Assembly: GCA_038093975.1 (NCBI GenBank)
Contig: JBBPTG010000155.1
Location: 1 to 57,689 of the forward strand
DNA length: 57,689 bases
Reading direction: 5' to 3'
Source of the DNA: Chalciporus piperatus
Lineage: Eukaryota; Basidiomycota; Agaricomycetes; Boletales; Boletaceae
Shown here one piece after another: positions 1 through 10,121 of the stretch. Position 1 is the first letter of the stretch, and each line of letters opens with the position of its first letter. Under the pieces are notes generated by a model. That model was not told where the DNA came from, searched no databases, and worked only from the letters and a program-made list of their open reading frames with translations. The translations under genes and the position numbers were made by a program.

Positions 1-436
1 GTCGAGTGAAGAGTCGGTCATTGGTTTTACAGGCTGAAGCGTGCATAGCATATAACCTTTTTGACTCGTCGATAGATTCTGATAGTGAGAGGGTTCGTCG
101 ACGCCAATCGATGATTGGGTTAGCCTTTTCGAGCCATGGGAGACCTAGGATGACGTTTTCGTTTCCGCAGTTCATGACGTGGAAGGTTACTTCTTGCGCA
201 AGTCCTTCGATGTCGAGGAAGAGGGTGGTGGTGAAGAGTATCATTCCGCTTTTGTTTGCGGTTTGGTCGACGTTTCGAACTCGAATGGGGGTTTCAAGTC
301 GAGTGGTTGGGATTCGATTTTTACGTACGAAGGCCCAATCGATGCAGGAGATGTCTGCGCCGCTATCAATGAGGGCGCGGGTTTCGACGGCTTTCATCGT
401 GTGCGAGGGAACGATAATCTGTATGGGAATTTGCAT
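1..436 (-). CDS. pol: pol, N-terminal part: retroviral-type aspartic protease (partial)
   Basis: The first ATG of pol on this strand is at 436. The reading frame is open to the window edge, giving about 145 residues. It holds the aspartic protease signature [13 protein letters not shown] about 25 residues in, where D-S-G is the catalytic triplet, and then the flap-side motif [10 protein letters not shown]. The protease releases Gag and Pol products in the cytoplasmic particle. The frame starts 74 bases after the gag stop. The rest of pol (reverse transcriptase, RNase H, integrase) must lie to the left of position 1; copy 2 at 53724 shows what to expect. Confidence 0.9.
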   Translation of the reverse strand, partial: MQIPIQIIVPSHTMKAVETRALIDSGADISCIDWAFVRKNRIPTTRLETPIRVRNVDQTANKSGMILFTTTLFLDIEGLAQEVTFHVMNCGNENVILGLPWLEKANPIIDWRRRTLSLSESIDESKRLYAMHASACKTNDRLFTR

Positions 437-510
437 AGAGCGCTTTCGCGACTTGACAAGTACAGGTGCACACGTGACTGGGGAAGCTTGCGTCGGCAGA
501 GCTTCCCGGT

Positions 511-1419
511 CTAAAAACCCTTTGTGACAAAGGCTACTTTACGAACGGTGGTTTCATCCTCATCATCTATCTCGATCAGCGAGGGAATTTCTTCCTCAAC
601 CTTTTGAACCTTCCTCGGGGTTTTCTGGTTTGAGGAGAATTCTGGGCAGGCGTTGGACCGATGTCCAGCTTTCCTGCAGCGGAAGCAGAGTCCCTTCTCC
701 TGGCAGCGTTTCCGCTCCTCAGGAGTGAGCTTGGAGATACGGATGGCGTCGACGTCCATGGCATTGGGATCTCTGGCGGGGGTAGAGTGATTGGCAGAGG
801 AGAATGGACGGAAAGGCTTGGCGGGGTTACGATTGCGATTCGCGATTTCATTGGCATGTTCCCATTGAGTCTGGAACTGGGTGGTGCGTTTGTACCAATC
901 CTCGATCGTGGTAGGGACAGTATCCATACTATTGACTCTTCTCATAAGGGAGATAGGTATCCCTGCGGAGAAATATCCGATTAGGACGTTGTTGTCGATG
1001 ATGCCAGACAGGGCGACTTGGTTTTGGAAACTCGAAATAAATTCCGAGAGGGAAGGGGAATACTCTCCGTTCTTGAGAGGTTTCATGCGTTTGGTGGAAA
1101 GCCAGGCAACGGCATTTCCTACGGTATCGTGATGTTTGAATGCCGTTTCGAAATCAGTGATAAATTGGGCCCAAGTGCCCATGGTGACGGTAGCGCCGGT
1201 GATGGCTTTGCGGCGGAAGGTGGCAGCCCAGGTGGCCGCTGATCCTTTAGACATGTAGGATAAGGCGAAGGCGATCTTCTTGGGATCTGTGTTGTATACG
1301 TCGCCGTTGACGGTGAGATAGAATTGGATGGAATTCATCCAAGCGGTGCTTTTCTCGAAGGAGCCATCAAAGGCGTCCGGGGCTCCGATGCGGAGTTCAG
1401 TGGGTTTTGAGGACGACAT
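511..1419 (-). CDS. gag: gag polyprotein, Ty3/gypsy copy 1
   Basis: From the first in-frame ATG (1419) the protein is 302 residues. It has a Retrotrans_gag-like capsid region and a C-terminal CCHC zinc knuckle, CFRCRKAGHRSNACP, followed by an acidic tail. Gag forms the particle and the knuckle binds RNA. The frame stays open without an ATG for more than 350 bases upstream, through a Pro/Ser/Glu-rich stretch that reads like protein. Either translation begins at a non-AUG codon, or a spliced leader supplies the start, or that stretch is not translated. It differs from copy 2 at only a few residues and has no breaks. Confidence 0.9.
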   Translation of the reverse strand: MSSSKPTELRIGAPDAFDGSFEKSTAWMNSIQFYLTVNGDVYNTDPKKIAFALSYMSKGSAATWAATFRRKAITGATVTMGTWAQFITDFETAFKHHDTVGNAVAWLSTKRMKPLKNGEYSPSLSEFISSFQNQVALSGIIDNNVLIGYFSAGIPISLMRRVNSMDTVPTTIEDWYKRTTQFQTQWEHANEIANRNRNPAKPFRPFSSANHSTPARDPNAMDVDAIRISKLTPEERKRCQEKGLCFRCRKAGHRSNACPEFSSNQKTPRKVQKVEEEIPSLIEIDDEDETTVRKVAFVTKGF

Positions 1420-1851
1420 GGGATTTACGAAGGTAGGGGGTATCTGATATGCTCCTGGTGCAAATGCGGGTGCGGGAAGGGAAGGAGTGGGGAAAGCTGG
1501 GGTTCGTGGGGGAGCAGGTGACACAGGGAACTGTGGAGCTCTTCGGGATATTGGGGTCGGTGACGGTGGTGTTGGTGACCTTGGGATGGTTACAGCTGAG
1601 GAAAATTCGTGGGAGAGGTGAAGGGTTTCTTCTTGTTCCTCTTGGGTGGTGATTGGTTCGTCGTAAAGATCCGAGGTGTCGTAGGGGTTAGAGGGATCTT
1701 CCTCTTCAGGTGAGCCCGAGTCAGAAGATTCGGGGTTCTGTGGATTAGCGGTCTCTCGTGGGGGGCCCCAGCGAGAGGTGTCGAGGCGAGGTCGTTGGGA
1801 AATGGTGGAGGTCTACAGCGAGGGTAGCCTTCAGGGGTAACTTAGACCTTT

Positions 1852-2320
1852 TGTTACGCTTGTACCGGGTAGGTCAAAGCGTAGACGCAAAAGCCTAGTC
1901 AAGGACAAGGGTTTCAAAGGTAGCCTAACGATGGGATGTCCACGTTAAGGCCTAGCGTCCGTTCAAGAGTGGGACGGTGACTCTCAGAGGGTTCACAGGA
2001 AGCAAGGAATGACCAAGCTAGATTGCGTAGGTCTAAGTTAAGGTTACAGGAGAAACTCGAGGGTTTATATAAGTAGAGAAACGAGTTAAGGGCAGGCATG
2101 GAATCGGTTGGAATGTGTAAGAACAAGCTATGACGAATAGGAATGAGTCATGCTTGGTAAGAGTACGAGTCAGCGATGACGAAGTATGGAATGTGAAAGA
2201 ACATCGAAGAACATCCGCTGACTAAAGCAAGCAAGAAATAAGAGGCCTAGGCAGGACTCGAACCAGCGACTAGGACTTAGTACAAGGTAATGAGAAAGGA
2301 AAGAATGATCGATCGTAACA
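1852..2320 (-). repeat. 5' LTR of copy 1 (469 bp)
   Basis: The LTR runs from TGTTACG to CGTAACA on the minus strand, a 7-bp inverted terminal match, and is 469 bp, exactly like the copy at 51840-52308. A TATATAAA box lies at 2064-2071 (minus). A perfect Pol III B-box consensus (GGTTCGAGTCC on the minus strand) sits at 2254-2264, about 55 bases inside the LTR. Confidence 0.93.
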
Positions 2321-4303
2321 GCATGCCGCGTTATATCGAGGCCCAAGCAAAGGGTGCTCTTGCGAGACCCACCACTACAAAGTGTCTCGTGGAAACAATA
2401 TGAGCTGGCCAGTTCTTGTGGAACTTAAAGCCAACCGGCAGGGGATTTTGTCCTCTCAGGCCACACAAAGGGACTACCTATGTATGCCACGGCCCACCCC
2501 GTTCGAGTCACGACTTCAAACTAGAGCTTCCCGTTCCCTTACTAGTGCTTCGTTTGTAGAACCCAAACAGGTACTACATACGGATCCGCAATCTAGTAAA
2601 AGTCCACTGCCTCGCCAGAAGTGTGATCAAATCCGACTAACCACCCCACCATGTACATTGTAGCGAGCTACAGTGCAGTGACGATGAGGCCGAGGGTGTC
2701 CTTTGACCATGTTGGTCTCGGATGGTTTTTAGAACCCAATTCCCCCCTGTTACGAAGCCTATGTCCACCAGGGACACCCTTTTACGGGACTTGGCACGAG
2801 ACCGTGGTGACAGCATCGTGAATAGCATGGTGACCACCCCTTCGACCGAGTGAAGCTAGTGCTTCTGCAAACCTCCTTTACTAAGGGAGGGCTCAGCAGG
2901 TTTAACGTCTAGCTCCCCGACCACTAGCGACAACCGAAAGAACGGCTGTGGGAACTAGACAGCCGCGCACGCACGACTAAAAAAAAAACGGGCCAGGTGA
3001 CAAGCACAACGATTGAGAGAGTACTCACCCGTCGTAGTTTACTGTCATTTCGGACACGGCAGAGCGCGACTAATGCCACTGCGAACCTCCTTCACTAAGG
3101 GAGGGCTCCCTTCCGTAGTAGTTTTGAGTCGGTCGAGCTTCACCGCCAAGCGTGTCCAAACGATACTTTAACCTCCTTTGCCAAGGGAGGGCTTGGCCGT
3201 GGGTTGCCAGTACAGACTTCAACGAGCGTATCCAAGCGACACATTCACCTCCTTTGCTAAGGGAGGACTCGTTGAGCAGCGGGGCGTGCTGTCTTGACCA
3301 TCGAATGCGAGTATGCGAGTCGCTGGGGACTTGCTGTGCGTGGTGCATTAGAATGGCCCTCCTCTACCGCGAACTGAACCGTGGGAAAACACGAGCAGGT
3401 AGTGGTACTGGATCAAGGAGCGCCCAGAAAGTAGTTTTCGGCTCACGGTATCGAGGGATTCAATTTACCATTCAGGACCTCTCCCCAAACCCGACGTTCG
3501 ACGTCAGAAGACATTCATCCTCCTGACGTACGACTGTGCCTTTGCAAGCTGGAGTGGCAGATGGCTAAAGAGATCCTTGACTTGAATCGGCAGTTCGGAA
3601 ACGTTGGACCCACTGGCAGCGTGGTGAACCCGGCTGAGACCAACCGCCTTCATCCGATTCTTGGCCCTGCCTACGCGAGACAATGTGACGACATCCGTGA
3701 TCAGCAAAATAGGTGGATTGGAAGCCGTTGAACACCTGCCAGTGCCCCGAGTGCGCTGCAGCTGCATTGTTTCCTAGTCTCCCGTAAGCAGACCCAAGAG
3801 TCGGGATGAAGACAGTCGTTCACCCTCCACTAGGATTGTTTCCAGACATCGGCGTGATCCTTTACAGGCACTGCATTCTGTGGAAACCTGTGGTTGTCTC
3901 TCCGGAGATGGAAGTACTAAGTAGATTGTGAATAGCCGGTCGAGCTGCGTCCAGGTGATGATTAGACTGATTCCAAGAATCAGTCTGACGGGCCATGCAC
4001 GGTCAGGCTCTGCAACGCAAGAGAAGACGTTCACCTGTCGTTCACCCTCCACTATGGCGTGAACCAGGGTCAGTGAGAGAGAGATACATACACAAGGCCC
4101 TCCGGGCAGTCCTGGCCCGGCACCAGCATGATAGATGTTGTCCTTGGGCCTCGGCGGAGCTGACCCCAAGACAGACATGAGAGAGTGGATCGGGTCTGGA
4201 TTTCGTTCAAGTCGTACAGTACTGCAACGTTGCCCTCGAGTGATACACCTTCCTGCAAACGGCCTTCAAATCATACAAGACACCTTGGGCCAATCTCAGA
4301 CAC
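2321..4303. other. Intergenic, no convincing gene
   Basis: No reading frame here shows a recognisable family or credible splice structure. The only structure seen is the imperfect-palindrome repeat at 2870-3270. A run of ten A occurs near 2981. Codon patterns in the short frames look random. A degraded transposon is possible but unproven. Confidence 0.5.
2870..3270. repeat. Four dispersed copies of a 24-bp imperfect palindrome
   Basis: The motif CCTCCTTTACTAAGGGAGG, followed by GCTC or ACTC, occurs at about 2872, 3087, 3172 and 3249 with one or two changes each. CCTCCTT and AAGGGAGG can pair into a short hairpin. The last two copies also share about 20 bases before the motif (GCGTGTCCAAACGA-like), giving a period of about 77 bases. 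Confidence 0.75.
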
Positions 4304-6194
4304 TCAAGCACTCCCCTGATTCTTCAACAACTCCAGCTCTTCCAACTCGTCCAACGCCTTACGCTGAAACCCCTGATAATCCCACACCGCCGTGTTCTCC
4401 TCTCCCTCCTGTACCCACCCAAGTGCCGCTCCCGTCAGCCACGCCACGCGCAAAAACACGCTCCCGTCCAAATACTCATACTCCGGATCATCCGGATTGA
4501 CAGCCAACCCGTCCTTTTCGAGCTCGGGAATAACGAATCCTGCCTGGCGGTACCCATACAACGCACCCCAGTGTGCGAGTGCGCGTTGAACTTTGCAGAG
4601 GTGCTCGTTGGGGTGGACGAGGGCGCCTGCAAGGATTGGATACCATGGGTTGGGTGTGAGTGCGTATGGGGAGGACTGAGAGGGGAGTGTGCACTTGGCG
4701 GGGGTAGGGTGTGCATTCGCAAATTGCGGAGTTGTGGCAGCGAGCGGGGGGAGTGGCTTTTCGATGAATTCCTTGAGTGCAAAACGTGGGCGACCACGGA
4801 CGAGCCACCAGGTGATGCTCGTCAAGAAGTATGCGCGAAGGAGGAGTGTCTGCGAGGGGTGGGAGAGGTATGCGCAGATCGAGGGCAGGAATAGAGCCGA
4901 CGTCACGATGTGAGCGCTGCAGTCATGGTCAGACATAACGAGGATGGACAAACATACGATGTTAATACGCACGTGAAGAAATCAGCATCATACTTGGCTC
5001 GAGGGCTATCCCAGCTGCCGACACCATACATGAGGGTCGCAGCCCAGGCAAGCTCTTCGAGACGCGCCTCCAGGTCCTCTTGGTTTGTGATGTCACAGTC
5101 CCACATCTCGCCGTACTTGTTGATGACCTCGCCGTGTGACTCGAGCATCGCTGCGTACTGGTGTTTGTCCAGGATCTCGGAGCCGAAGCGCTCATCGCGA
5201 AGCATGAGGGAGAGGATGTTGAGCGCACGTAGGCGAGAGCCGGCCGCAGGCATCCATTTAGGTTCTAGAAGGAGCATGACGACGCCGTTGGACACATCAT
5301 CAGGACTTGCTCACCTTGTTTCTCTAGTTCAGTGAAGGGCGTTGTGCGAGTAGGCGTGAAGAGAAGTCGCGTAATCAGCGTCGTCGCACCGGCAGGATGC
5401 ACCGACGTCCACGCGAGACCTTTCCAAGTTCCAAATCAGTCGCAAGTACGAATAGCGACACGAAGTGCGACATACCTTCCGCGATGAGTCCCATTATCCC
5501 AAACTCGGCGCCGTATCCGACATGGATAATGGGATGTATTAAAATTTCAAGGAATCGATTGAGCAGCTGGGGCTGCTCCGCGCCTTGCTGAGGAGTACGA
5601 ACGTTGTAGTGAGGAGAGAACAGGTATTTCTCAAGGATAGACGAAATGGTGACGTCAGGCTCAAGTACGACATGGTGGAAATAGTCGAGGTAGGCGTTGT
5701 AGTAGCTGGATTGTCATCGTCAGTGCAAGAGCGAAGGCACGCGGCGACGCGTACGCACTGGCTGTTTCCGAGATAATCGGTAAAGTTATCGTCAGTGATC
5801 TTGACATTTTCGGGTGCCGCGAACGCCATGCGCATGTGATCGAGGTGAGTGTCCTTGTATGCAGCGTCGATCACCGGGCCCGGGGCACCGAGCGCGTAGA
5901 TGGCGAGCAGGTGGTGCACAGAGTGACTGGGTGGATGGCAATGAGCAAGTGATTATCTCGGACACACGATACGTACTTGTGGAAACTGAAGTCGTTGAAG
6001 AAGATATGGCTCCGCTCGTGATTGTCCCTGAGCGCCTTAAGCAGTGCAGCCGTTGCCTCTGGCCCCGAGTTGGGCACGCGCGCAGGAGCGAGGATAGAGG
6101 GCGGTGGCTTAACCCCAGGAAAGAGTTTGACAATCACCTCATTAGGGGATGGGTTCACGGGCAGGACGGTGGCAGGCAGTGCAGAGGTGGCCAT
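4304..6194 (-). CDS. Questin oxidase-like protein (DUF4243 family), six exons
   Basis: Six exons fit GT-AG rules and keep one frame: 6194-5977, 5926-5759, 5705-5476, 5419-5315, 5264-4973 and 4916-4304. This gives 541 residues. The sequence carries family landmarks such as FHNHSVHHLLAIYALG near residue 71, YYNAYLDYFHHVV, HPIIHVGYGAEFGIMGLIAE and a C-terminal LRVAWLTGAALG. The family type, Aspergillus GedK, opens questin to sulochrin by NADPH-dependent Baeyer-Villiger-like oxygenation. Many Agaricomycete members have no known substrate, so only the family is claimed. No other secondary-metabolism gene is adjacent. The gene is divergent from the bS6m gene, with 327 bases between the start codons. 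The six introns' boundaries leave the protein unbroken, so it looks intact. Confidence 0.87.
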
Positions 6195-6521
6195 TGCAGA
6201 ATATCGATCGTGTTGAAAATATCAGATCTTCAGAATCAGAGATAGCGCAAAGATAGGAACGGAGGGAGGGAGGTTGGGAGGACATTTTGCGATTTATAAC
6301 TCTGCAAGAGGCTATGAAAGAATAACCGGACTACCCAGTGTGGATTAGCGGCTAGCTTAGAGAGGGAATTGCCAGTCCGCGCTGATGCCATTCGGTCATT
6401 GCCTATAACTCGTGTTTGGTTACAAGTTGAAGCTTGAAGTTCCCACAACTAGGCTACAATTTTGGATTGGTACTTCATTGACTTGAACATTTCGTTGCCA
6501 GTTCCCTCCACATCCTCCATT
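6195..6521. promoter_or_regulatory. Short shared (bidirectional) promoter region
   Basis: This 327-bp interval separates the start codons of the questin-oxidase-like gene (minus) and the mitochondrial ribosomal protein gene (plus). It must hold both promoters and both 5' leaders. No clear TATA box is seen on either side. Confidence 0.55.
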
Positions 6522-7038
6522 ATGCCGTTCTATCAAATGGTTTGTATCGCTGCCCACTTTAGAGAATATGTACGTGACCACTCTATGCGTTCGCTATAGT
6601 CTCATTGACAACCCACTGGCCAATTCCAGACACACATCAAAGACTTGGTAACAATGTCGGCTCGGCATATCATGGACCAGGGTGGTGTCGTCCGGAATAT
6701 CGACTTCTGGGGAACCCAAACGTTACCCCAGGCGATGAGAAGACATGGACAGAACTGGACAGTTGGAGAGTGAGTTACTTTCAACCGCTTGACGCGTTTC
6801 GTTCGCGTCTTTGACCGCCTCTTCCAGTTATTGGACTATGCACTTCGACACGTCACCGCGGGGACTCAACACTTTAGCTGCCAAGATTCGGCGAGATCCT
6901 CGTGTCATACGATGGACGATGCTGAAACAAGGCGAAAAAATCGAAGACGTCGTCCTCCCAAGGGAGAAAACGGTGATGAGGTTGGATTACTTGAGGCCCT
7001 CGAAACAGAATTCCTGGTCAGACCTGGGCTCTTTCTGA
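6522..7038 (+). CDS. MRP17: Mitochondrial small-subunit ribosomal protein bS6m (Mrp17 family)
   Basis: Three exons (6522-6569, 6630-6769, 6828-7038) give 132 residues. The start MPFYQMVCIAAHFREY, then ARHIMDQGGVVRNIDFWG, a Pro/Arg-rich turn LPQAMRRHGQ, and DPRVIRWTMLKQGEKIED are characteristic of fungal bS6m, the mitochondrial form of bacterial ribosomal protein S6. It should sit in the platform of the mitoribosomal small subunit. The introns are 60 and 58 nt. Length and ends match the family, and no defect is visible. The ATG is chosen because MPFYQM is the conserved family start. Confidence 0.93.
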
Positions 7039-7129
7039 TTCCGATATGCCACCCGCTCTCGACACATACACACTATAGTAGTACGCAACCTCATTTTATC
7101 AATCTACACATCTCATCCAGCGCGTTCCA

Positions 7130-7670
7130 CAATGAGACGTCGAATTCCCTGTCATGTCAATTCTCGCAGCGCACACTTCGCGTCCATCACATTGAAGTCG
7201 GATGCAAAGTATGGGATAGGGCTCCTACTCGAATGGGAAGTATTTCACCTGCCGCCGCCACCGATTACTCGCGAGCGCCTTTGCGACGGTACCTGGAGGC
7301 TTTGAAATAACGGATCTTTCAAGCGAGTCATCAGGTTGAACCAACTTTGTGAGCGGCGAGCACCCGCTCTCTCTACCCTTCTAATGCGTCGAGCAATAAC
7401 ACAATTTCCAAATGAGATCGTGGTATTGTTCTGTTCAGCTTGAATTCAGCTCAATCGAATCGGTGACATCGCCGAAGCCTTGCAGTCCGCATTCTGCAGG
7501 CACGCAGCGAAATGAGGTGGAGTCGAGATTCGATACTTCTCCCCTGGCAGACCCAGTACCATACGTATCAACCTGTGCCACCCGACAACGAATTTGAAAC
7601 TCGTCAGTCTCGTAACCATCCTTTTCGGTCTTCGTCTTCTGAGGAAGCGGAAACTTCGGGTGTCAGCCCG
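7130..7670 (-). pseudogene. Decayed partial duplicate of the sphingoid-base kinase gene
   Basis: Several blocks match, in the same order and strand, the intact kinase gene at 10122-11974. Examples are TTGAAGTCGGATGCAAAGTA near 7190 against about 10160, CTTTGAAATAACG near 7298 against about 10311, and a block at about 7625-7660 (AGGAAGCGGAA, TTCGGGTGTCA) against about 12130-12165, which lies upstream of the kinase start. Between the blocks the sequence is unrecognisable and no frame persists. It covers the kinase's last two exons and its 5' flank, with the middle missing. It is an old remnant and not expressed as a kinase. Confidence 0.7.
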
Positions 7671-8734
7671 AGCGCTTCCCAAAATGTCTAGACTAGAGAC
7701 GATGACTTTGTTCCCTTTCACCAGTTGATCCGACTTCAACTTGATCGTGTCAGCGTCGGCCTCCCAATCCAACCACCCGCTCACCCTGCCACACTCTGGT
7801 ATCATCGCGTCCATAATGATCGACAAGTACGAGCTCGTGTCTCTCGGCGGACTCGAGATCTGCAAGGGAATGCTCAACAACCACGGTTTATTCGCCATGA
7901 ATCTCGAGCTCGAGCTCCAGGAAGTCCAAGGACACCCCACCAGACTGCTCCTGTAATTCGCCTTACCTTAATTAGTGGTACGACGGTCCAACTTAGTCGT
8001 GTACGAAGGCCTGTGCCGGTGAGTGCTATCGTCCCTCACTCCACTGACGAGTCCATGCATGGCGGGGAGCCTGAGGTAGATTAGGTTAACAGACAAAGTT
8101 CAATGCTCTAGGACTGTGCTAAGAGTCACCATCGCTCCCAGATGCTGACCCGACAGACCAGCCTATCTGTTACCCTTCATAATTCTGCTCGACTCGATCA
8201 TTGGGCCTTTTCAAGCAGGCTTCCGGCGGGAGAACTTGACACTCGGACCCACACCGTAACATACGCACCGCAGCAAGTATCATTGGATAAAAATGAAATG
8301 GCGATCACCGAGAAAGCAGAGCGTAACGAATCAGGCGCAAATTTGATTATCAGGAAGCACTGAGGTTTACTCAGACCACAGCAACAAATCGGAGCTTGAT
8401 CGAGCAAGTATGTGCTGACAGTGTGCGAGTCCATACAGCAAGTGCTGCGCTTTCGACCTCATGTTGACTGCACCCTGTTAGTTGGAACAAATGGAAGATG
8501 TTCTGGAATGTGCCAGCAATCGCATCGATCATGCGCAGCACCATAAGCCTCTTCTAAATGGGCGCGCCGTCATCCCTTGCACAAGGTTCACTTGGTGGGG
8601 GGAAGTGGGCCCACAAAGGTGATACTTTCGGTATAACACGAGCTCACCCATTAATGCAACCCCATTCACACGAGGCCTCCAGATATGGTAGAGCAATGAT
8701 CGTCGCCCGCTGGGAAGGGAAGTTGGTGAGTGGA
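7671..8734. other. Intergenic with one unexplained protein-like stretch
   Basis: On the minus strand about 7690-7800 reads as GWLDWEADADTIKLKSDQL, which looks protein-like but matches no family I know. It is not joined to a credible gene. The rest up to the promoter of the small secreted protein gene shows nothing. Confidence 0.4.
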
Positions 8735-8740
8735 TATAAA
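8735..8740 (+). promoter_or_regulatory. TATA box of the small secreted protein gene
   Basis: TATAAA lies 90 bases before the ATG at 8830 and is followed by a pyrimidine-rich stretch (CTCTGCTCTGTTCC, then CCTCTTCTCACTC) typical of strong fungal promoters. Confidence 0.6.
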
Positions 8741-8829
8741 CTCGAGGGTTCAACGGACGTTCCCACAGCACTCTGCTCTGTTCCTTTCGCCCTCTTCTCA
8801 CTCATCCAAGTGATCCAATAACATCCATC

Positions 8830-9169
8830 ATGAACATTAAATCTCTTGTTGCCATTGCCGTCGCTGCATCAGTAGCTCCTGGGGTAGTAGCTGGCCCCAT
8901 CGCTTATGCCATCTGTCAAACGGGTAAGTCTCCCACCATCGTCGTTCATCGCTCACCATCTGCCGCCGTGGGTCTTTTGTTTCTGACTCTGCTCCTCGTC
9001 TTTGTTGCCAGGGTGTAACGTGCTTGCTGTCGCCTGCTACGGAGCCGCTGGCTTTACTTTTGGTGTCGCGCTTCCGGCTGCACCGCCTGTCATTTTGGCT
9101 TGTAATGCTGGGTTGGGCACCTGCATGGTGGCTTGCGCCGCAACGGCGCTCATTGCACCTATCCCCTGA
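8830..9169 (+). CDS. Small secreted cysteine-rich protein (Zys3-like)
   Basis: Two exons (8830-8923 and 9012-9169, phase-1 intron of 88 nt) give 83 residues. Residues 1-22 form a signal peptide (MNIKSLVAIAVAA core, cleavage near VVAG). The mature peptide begins with GPIAYAICQTGCNVLAVAC and has six cysteines, spread through Gly/Ala-rich sequence, ending PIP. This spacing (CQTGCN, AC.., ACN, TCM, AC) matches a widespread fungal group related to the Chlamydomonas zygote-specific Zys3 protein, often seen among effector-like secreted proteins. Function is unknown. A TATA box and pyrimidine-rich leader suggest strong, regulated expression. Without the intron the frame would stop at once after VARV, so the spliced model is needed to reach the cysteines. 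Confidence 0.75.
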
Positions 9170-10121
9170 GCCTAACCCTCGTGTAATCTCCCTCTTCAGT
9201 CGTTTCCCTGTCCGTAAGTCTTTGTGCTTGTTGATGTCAACAGAGTAGGCTGACTAGAGAGTGGTACCATGGTAGGCTTTGGTGGCTGAGCGCTGCTTGA
9301 TGACGTTCCCATGCCTGTGTTCGCTGTCTCGGTTGATTTTCGAGACAGATTCCGTGTGTATGCTGTAGTAACGTGTTTGTTGCATGATTCTGTAGCATGA
9401 GTACGCTGGCCATGCCACGGCGTACCCATGAATGTATTGTGTATTTGTGTGTAACAGTTCAAACCATGAGGCCATGAATATCTGATATCGAGTCGGAGCA
9501 TGCAAACACGATCCATATCACACCCCACTTGAACACACACGGACTGGTAACACATCCCGGGCCGTCACCTCATGTGCACAATCAACAGCTGTACTCTCCC
9601 CCTTTTCATCTCCTCACCTGCTCAATCGATTTCTCTACCGCCTCTTTGTCCAAAATATAAATGACCCCTGATTCCGGCGGAAAAACCTAGTCGTTGTAGC
9701 CGTGCTCATCGGCCGAAGTTTCAAGCCAGCAAGGTAGTACTCGACGTTCTGCATCATCGTTGTTTGTCCAGCCCGGGGGGGTTACAAATGGTTCAGTGTA
9801 GTATGTGCGACGTTCATGATCAGCCACTACAACTCACGATAGCATCCGTGCTGAATTGTGCACCGTAGTCTGAGCAGAAAGATCCTGGAAAAATGATAGC
9901 CGTTGGCAGCAAAGAGATGTAGAGGAGATACATACAACCATCGCGAATTGTTGAAGATTGCCGAGTTCAAGTTGCTGATAGATGCACGGTAATTCAAGCT
10001 TAAGACACCAGTTTATAATCGAGTCAGTCAAAACCTAGTACACAGTGTGCAGTGGCATGCAAAATTCTATGAATACATACATCTCATCAAGCCAAATCCA
10101 CACCGACGCGCTATGGACAAG
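9170..10121. other. Intergenic, nothing recognised
   Basis: It holds the 3' flanks of the convergent secreted-protein and sphingoid-base kinase genes. Short frames here look random. No repeat or RNA gene was recognised. Confidence 0.5.

Larger units (their letters stand above)
1..2320 (-). mobile_element. Ty3/gypsy chromovirus, copy 1 (5' part; runs off the left edge)
   Basis: The 5' LTR lies at the inner end (1852-2320), followed on the minus strand by gag and the protease start of pol, which is cut by the window edge. The 2320 bases correspond without net indel to 51840-54159 on the plus strand, with only a few substitutions (for example Gag Gly/Ser, Pro/Leu and Ile/Val changes). The two copies are therefore very young relative to each other. 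The flank at 2321 (GCATG) differs from the flank of copy 2, so these are separate insertions and not a continuing larger duplication. The 3' LTR and target duplication lie outside the window. Confidence 0.95.

Noticed and set aside
5814..6245. 143-residue plus-strand frame
   Set aside because: Antisense to exons 1-2 of the questin-oxidase-like gene and not protein-like.
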